The position numbers were made by a program, and so were the translations under genes. A DNA stretch of 64,000 bases from Cinclus cinclus (taxonomy: Eukaryota; Chordata; Aves; Passeriformes; Cinclidae): assembly GCF_963662255.1 (NCBI RefSeq), contig NW_026912147.1, positions 62,001 to 126,000 of the forward strand, read 5' to 3'. The notes beneath the pieces were generated by a model. The model saw nothing but the letters and a program-made list of their open reading frames with translations. It was not told where the DNA came from and ran no database searches. Position 1 is the stretch's first letter; each line of letters opens with the position of its first letter. Of this stretch, positions 60,673 to 64,000 are shown piece by piece.

Positions 60673-62051
60673 AGAGGGGGGAACATTGCAGGACAAATTT
60701 CTATGCTGGAACATGATTGTCTGCGAGACAGCTCTCCGCAGCGCTAGTATTTGGCCAGGCTGAAATCAGCGCCAATGGAAGCCAATCTGACAAGCGGACT
60801 ACAACGAGCGCGGCGATATGGGGCCACTTGGCAGGTGGCCGAAGAAAGACGGCCGCCCCGCGAATGTGGTGCCAGAAGGCAAGTTTCAGCAGGGCGTTGC
60901 GGGCGAGCTTAATGTGTAGCCGCAGTTGTTCTAGGCGAGATTGTAGCCGAGAAGCTTTCCGTCTCCATTCACGAGACAAGAAAAGCAGAACGCAATGGTC
61001 TAGAGGGTTGAGAAGAAAAGTGCTCGTAGCGAGCTCGTTGCGGCAGAAGCGAAAGCCAGGAGCAGCGTGCTCGCTGCGAGAAGTAGACGGCGCTTCGCCT
61101 CCTTGGGAAGGAAATGGCGTCTGGGCACGAACGGCAGCCAGCGAAGCTTCAGAACAGCAGGCTGTTCTGCTCAGCGTACGAGCCTGAAGTGAGTGGCAAG
61201 GGCTAAGGGGTCAGTTCCAAGGCATCTAGCTTTCCTGCTAGCAATGCCATTTCTACCCTGCTGTGGAAAACATTGTCCTCTGCCCTTCTGCTCCGAGAGG
61301 CAGAGAGCACCTCGGCAGACGCAGTGCAGAGGGAAAGGACACAGTATCCGAGGGAGCGTGACGCCACTTAGGCGGGCAAAGCAGAAAGGTGCCGCCCGGC
61401 ACTGGCTTTGACTCCCTGAGCTTCCTTGCTAGGACAGCAGCTGCCGAAAGCTGGCAACTAGGCTGCCAGAGTGCAGAATGTAGGCGGTCTGGCACGCCTG
61501 CTTGCCGAAAGCCAGGATCAGCGAGACAGCGTGCTAGGCTCTGTTTCACAGCACCTTGGAGAACACGCCCTTGAAGAATGCCGTCTCTGTTCCGCAAAAG
61601 CTCTGCCACAGTGAAGCTGGAAGAAGCAGCCTGTGGCCACGGGCAGAGCTGGTCAACAGCTGCGCCTAACTTTCCCAAGCTGCGAGAGCATTCTCAGCCG
61701 AGTTCTGCTTTGACAGAGCTAGTGCTGAACTTTTGCAGTCCCGGAGGCTGCTGAAACCAAGGCTGTGTTCTGCCTCTTCATTCTTGCCTTCCTGTGCTCC
61801 AGCGAGAAGTGAAGCTCTGGCACGGCATTCAGCTTTGCCGCCTCTCTGCACGGAAAGCACTAGACCGAACTAGTGTGCTTCGTGCATGCTCTCTCCTCGC
61901 TTTTATGGTCACTGCTCTGCTTTTTGCTTGGCAGCGTTCCAAGGGTCCACGGCATACCTCTTGCACAGCGAGAGGTGGCCGGCGAGGAATACTTGCTGGC
62001 TTAAGTCGTTCCATGCTCAAGGCATTCATCGGAGCAACACCATGGGGGAAA
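60673..62051 (+). repeat. satellite copy 45
   Basis: Front F2 with c127, aG, M2 with a694, a810, c897, g917, c945, g1050, tail T1. Confidence 0.98.
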
Positions 62052-63430
62052 AGAGGGGGGAATATTGCAGGACAAATTTCTATGCTGGAACATGATTGTC
62101 TGCGAGACAGCTCTCCGCAGCGCTAGTATTTGGCCAGGCTGAAATCAGCGCCACGGGAAGCCAATCTGACAAGCGGAGTGCAACGAGCGCGGCGATATGG
62201 GGCCACTTGGCAGGTGGCCGAAGAAAGACGGCTGCCCCGCGAATGGGGTGCCAGAAGGCAAGTTTCAGCAGGGCGTTCCGGGCGAGCTTAATGTGTAGCC
62301 GCAGTTGTTCTAGGCGAGATTGTAGCCGAGAAGCTTTCCGTCTCCATTCACGAGACAAGAAAAGCAGAACGCAATGGTCTAGAGGGTTGAGAAGAAAAGT
62401 GCTCGTAGCGAGCTCGTTGCGGCAGAAGCGAAAGCCAGGAGCAGCGTGCTCGCTGCGAGAAGTAGACGGCGCTTCGCCTCCTTGGGAAGGAAATCGCGTC
62501 TGGGCACGAACGGCAGCCAGCGAAGCTTCAGAACAGCAGGCTGTTCTGCTCAGCGTACGAGCCTGAAGTGAGTGGCAAGGGCTAAGGGGTCAGTCCCAAG
62601 GCATCTAGCCTTCCTGCTAGCAATGCCACTTCTACCCTGCTGTGGAAAACATTGTCCTTTGCCCTTCTGCTCCGAGAGGCAGAGAGCACCTCGGCAGACG
62701 CAGTGCAGAGGGAAAGGACACAGTATCCGAGGGAGCGTGACGCCACTTAGGCGGGCAAAGCAGAAAGGTGCCGCCCGGCACTGGCTTTGACTCCCTGAGC
62801 TTCCTTGCTAGGACAGCAGCTGCCGAAAGCTGGCAACTAGGCTGTCAGAGTGCAGAATGTAGGCGGTCTGGCACGCCTGCTTGCCGAAAGCCAGGATCAG
62901 CGAGACAGCGTGCTAGGCTCTGTTTCACAGCACCTTGGAGAACACGCCCTTGAAGAATGCCGTCTCTGTTCCGCAAAAGCTCTGCCACAGTGAAGCTGGA
63001 AGAAGCAGCCTGTGGCCACGGGCAGAGCTGGTCAACAGCTGCGCCTAACTTTCCCAAGCTGCGAGAGCATTCTCAGCCGAGTTCTGCTTTGACAGAGCTA
63101 TTGCTGAACTTTTGCAGCCCCGGAGGCTGCTGAAACCAAGGCTGTGTTCTGCCTCTTCATTCTTGCCTTCCTGTGCTCCAGCGAGAAGTGAAGCTCTGGC
63201 ACGGCATTCAGCTTTGCCGCCTCTCTGCACGGAAAGCACTAGACCGAACTAGTGTGCTTCGTGCATGCTCTCTCCTCGCTTTTATGGTCACTGCTCTGCT
63301 TTTTGCTTGGCAGCGTTCCAAGGGTCCACGGCATACCTCTTGCACAGCGAGAGGTGGCCGGCGAGGAATACTTGCTGGCTTAAGTCGTTCCATGCTCAAG
63401 GCATTCATCGGAGCAACACCATGGGGGAAA
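62052..63430 (+). repeat. satellite copy 46, most divergent
   Basis: Front F1 (g195, otherwise seen only in copies 1-10), R, c544, t608, M2 with a694, a810, c897, c945, tail T3. Five private substitutions lie at 62063, 62278, 62610, 62629 and 62845. The last one also breaks the reverse-strand frame that is open in every other copy, and changes one arm of the r779-797 inverted repeat. Confidence 0.98.
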
Positions 63431-64000
63431 AGAGGGGGGAACATTGCAGGACAAATTTCTATGCTGGAACATGATTGTCTGCGAGACAGCTCTCCGCAGC
63501 GCTAGTATTTGGCCAGGCTGAAATCAGCGCCAATGGAAGCCAATCTGACAAGCGGAGTACAACGAGCGCGGCGATATGGGGCCACTTGGCAGGTGGCCGA
63601 AGAAAGACGGCCGCCCCGCGAATGTGGTGCCAGAAGGCAAGTTTCAGCAGGGCGTTGCGGGCGAGCTTAATGTGTAGCCGCAGTTGTTCTAGGCGAGATT
63701 GTAGCCGAGAAGCTTTCCGTCTCCATTCACGAGACAAGAAAAGCAGAACGCAATGGTCTAGAGGGTTGAGAAGAAAAGTGCTCGTAGCGAGCTCGTTGCG
63801 GCAGAAGCGAAAGCCAGGAGCAGCGTGCTCGCTGCGAGAAGTAGACGGCGCTTCGCCTCCTTGGGAAGGAAATCGCGTCTGGGCACGAACGGCAGCCAGC
63901 GAAGCTTCAGAACAGCAGGCTGTTCTGCTCAGCGTACGAGCCTGAAGTGAGTGGCAAGGGCTAAGGGGTCAGTTCCAAGGCATCTAGCTTTCCTGCTAGC
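63431..64000 (+). repeat. satellite copy 47, partial (window edge)
   Basis: The first 570 bases of a copy: front F2 and R. It is cut by the window end, not by a biological boundary. Confidence 0.98.

Larger units (their letters stand above)
1..64000 (+). repeat. 1,379-bp satellite array, about 46.4 head-to-tail copies
   Basis: The same 1,379-base unit recurs without interruption across the window, always in the same orientation. Any landmark, such as the NcoI-type site at r1368-1373 or the purine run at the copy junction, reappears every 1,379 bases. The single exception is copy 27, where spacing is 1,375. Copies differ at roughly one to two dozen sites, almost all substitutions. No sequence outside the repeat is present, so there is no other gene-free stretch to describe. 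Family knowledge: such arrays are homogenised by unequal crossing-over and gene conversion and usually sit in heterochromatin. I do not recognise the unit as a named satellite, and a database search could change that. The chosen phase (copy 1 at position 1) is arbitrary. Confidence 0.99.

Noticed and set aside
1..64000. CRISPR array
   Set aside because: The repeated unit is 1,379 bp with no alternating short repeats and unique spacers.
1..64000. Ribosomal DNA or tandem gene array
   Set aside because: I recognise no rRNA, 5S, tRNA, histone or snRNA sequence in the unit.
1..64000. Tandem transposable element or LTR array
   Set aside because: No terminal inverted repeats, LTR ends, transposase or reverse transcriptase motifs, and no target-site duplications at copy junctions.
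1..64000. Assembly artefact from copying one read-length segment
   Set aside because: Copies carry distinct, patterned variant combinations, private bases and one indel, which a mechanical duplication would not produce. The exact copy number could still be wrong.

Overview
The whole 64,000-base window is one satellite DNA array. It consists of a single unit of 1,379 bp repeated head to tail on the + strand about 46.4 times. Both window edges lie inside the array, so neither boundary is visible and the array is longer than 64 kb. I find no unique sequence, no inverted copy, no inserted element, and no rRNA, tRNA or convincing protein gene. Copies differ by a limited set of recurring single-base variants. 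Of the 46 complete copies, 45 are exactly 1,379 bp; copy 27 is 1,375 bp because of a 4-bp deletion.

The setting is a eukaryotic chromosome (centromeric, pericentromeric, subtelomeric or sex-chromosome heterochromatin are the usual homes). Kilobase-scale satellites of this regularity are not a feature of prokaryotic genomes. I cannot name the lineage. GC is roughly 54% by eye. A hand count of the first copy gives about 78 CpGs, an observed/expected ratio near 0.8, so CpG is not strongly depleted. A protist (for example a coccidian or dinoflagellate) or a CpG-tolerant animal satellite such as one from a bird would both fit; this is inference only.

Notation used below: copies are phased so that copy 1 starts at window position 1, and 'r' positions are positions within a copy. 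The variation falls into linked blocks. Front block: F1 = c103 g104 g129 t182 g195; F1t = the same but t195; F2 = a103 t104 a129 c182 t195. Site r438-444: NG = g438 c440 g444; R = g438 a440 c444; S = a438 c440 g444; aG = g438 a440 g444. Middle block: M1 = c618 t639 t672 g694; M2 = g618 c639 g672, with g694 or a694. Tail block: T1 = t1067 g1176 a1187; T2 = c1067 t1176 g1187; T3 = c1067 g1176 a1187. Other informative sites are r14, r68, r127, r539, r599, r608, r810, r884, r896, r897, r917, r945, r1050, r1056, r1194 and r1294.

Layout: copies 1-8 are mostly F1 / M1 / T1, with an F2-type pair at 4-5. Copies 9-14 are mixed. Copies 15-22 are dominated by the T2 tail. Copies 23-29 are mostly M2. Copies 30-33 form a tight T2 family. 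Copies 34-37 and 39-42 show local two-copy (2,758-bp) higher-order periodicity. Copies 12-14 and 36-38 are related triplets 24 copies apart. Copy 46 is the most divergent. Blocks are shuffled between copies, as expected from unequal exchange and gene conversion. The stretch r196-r437 is nearly invariant, CpG-rich and contains hairpin-capable repeats, making it the best candidate for a conserved functional core.

Several long open frames per copy, on both strands, are artefacts of the repeat: common variants in the longest one are mostly amino-acid changing, and it is broken in copy 30.
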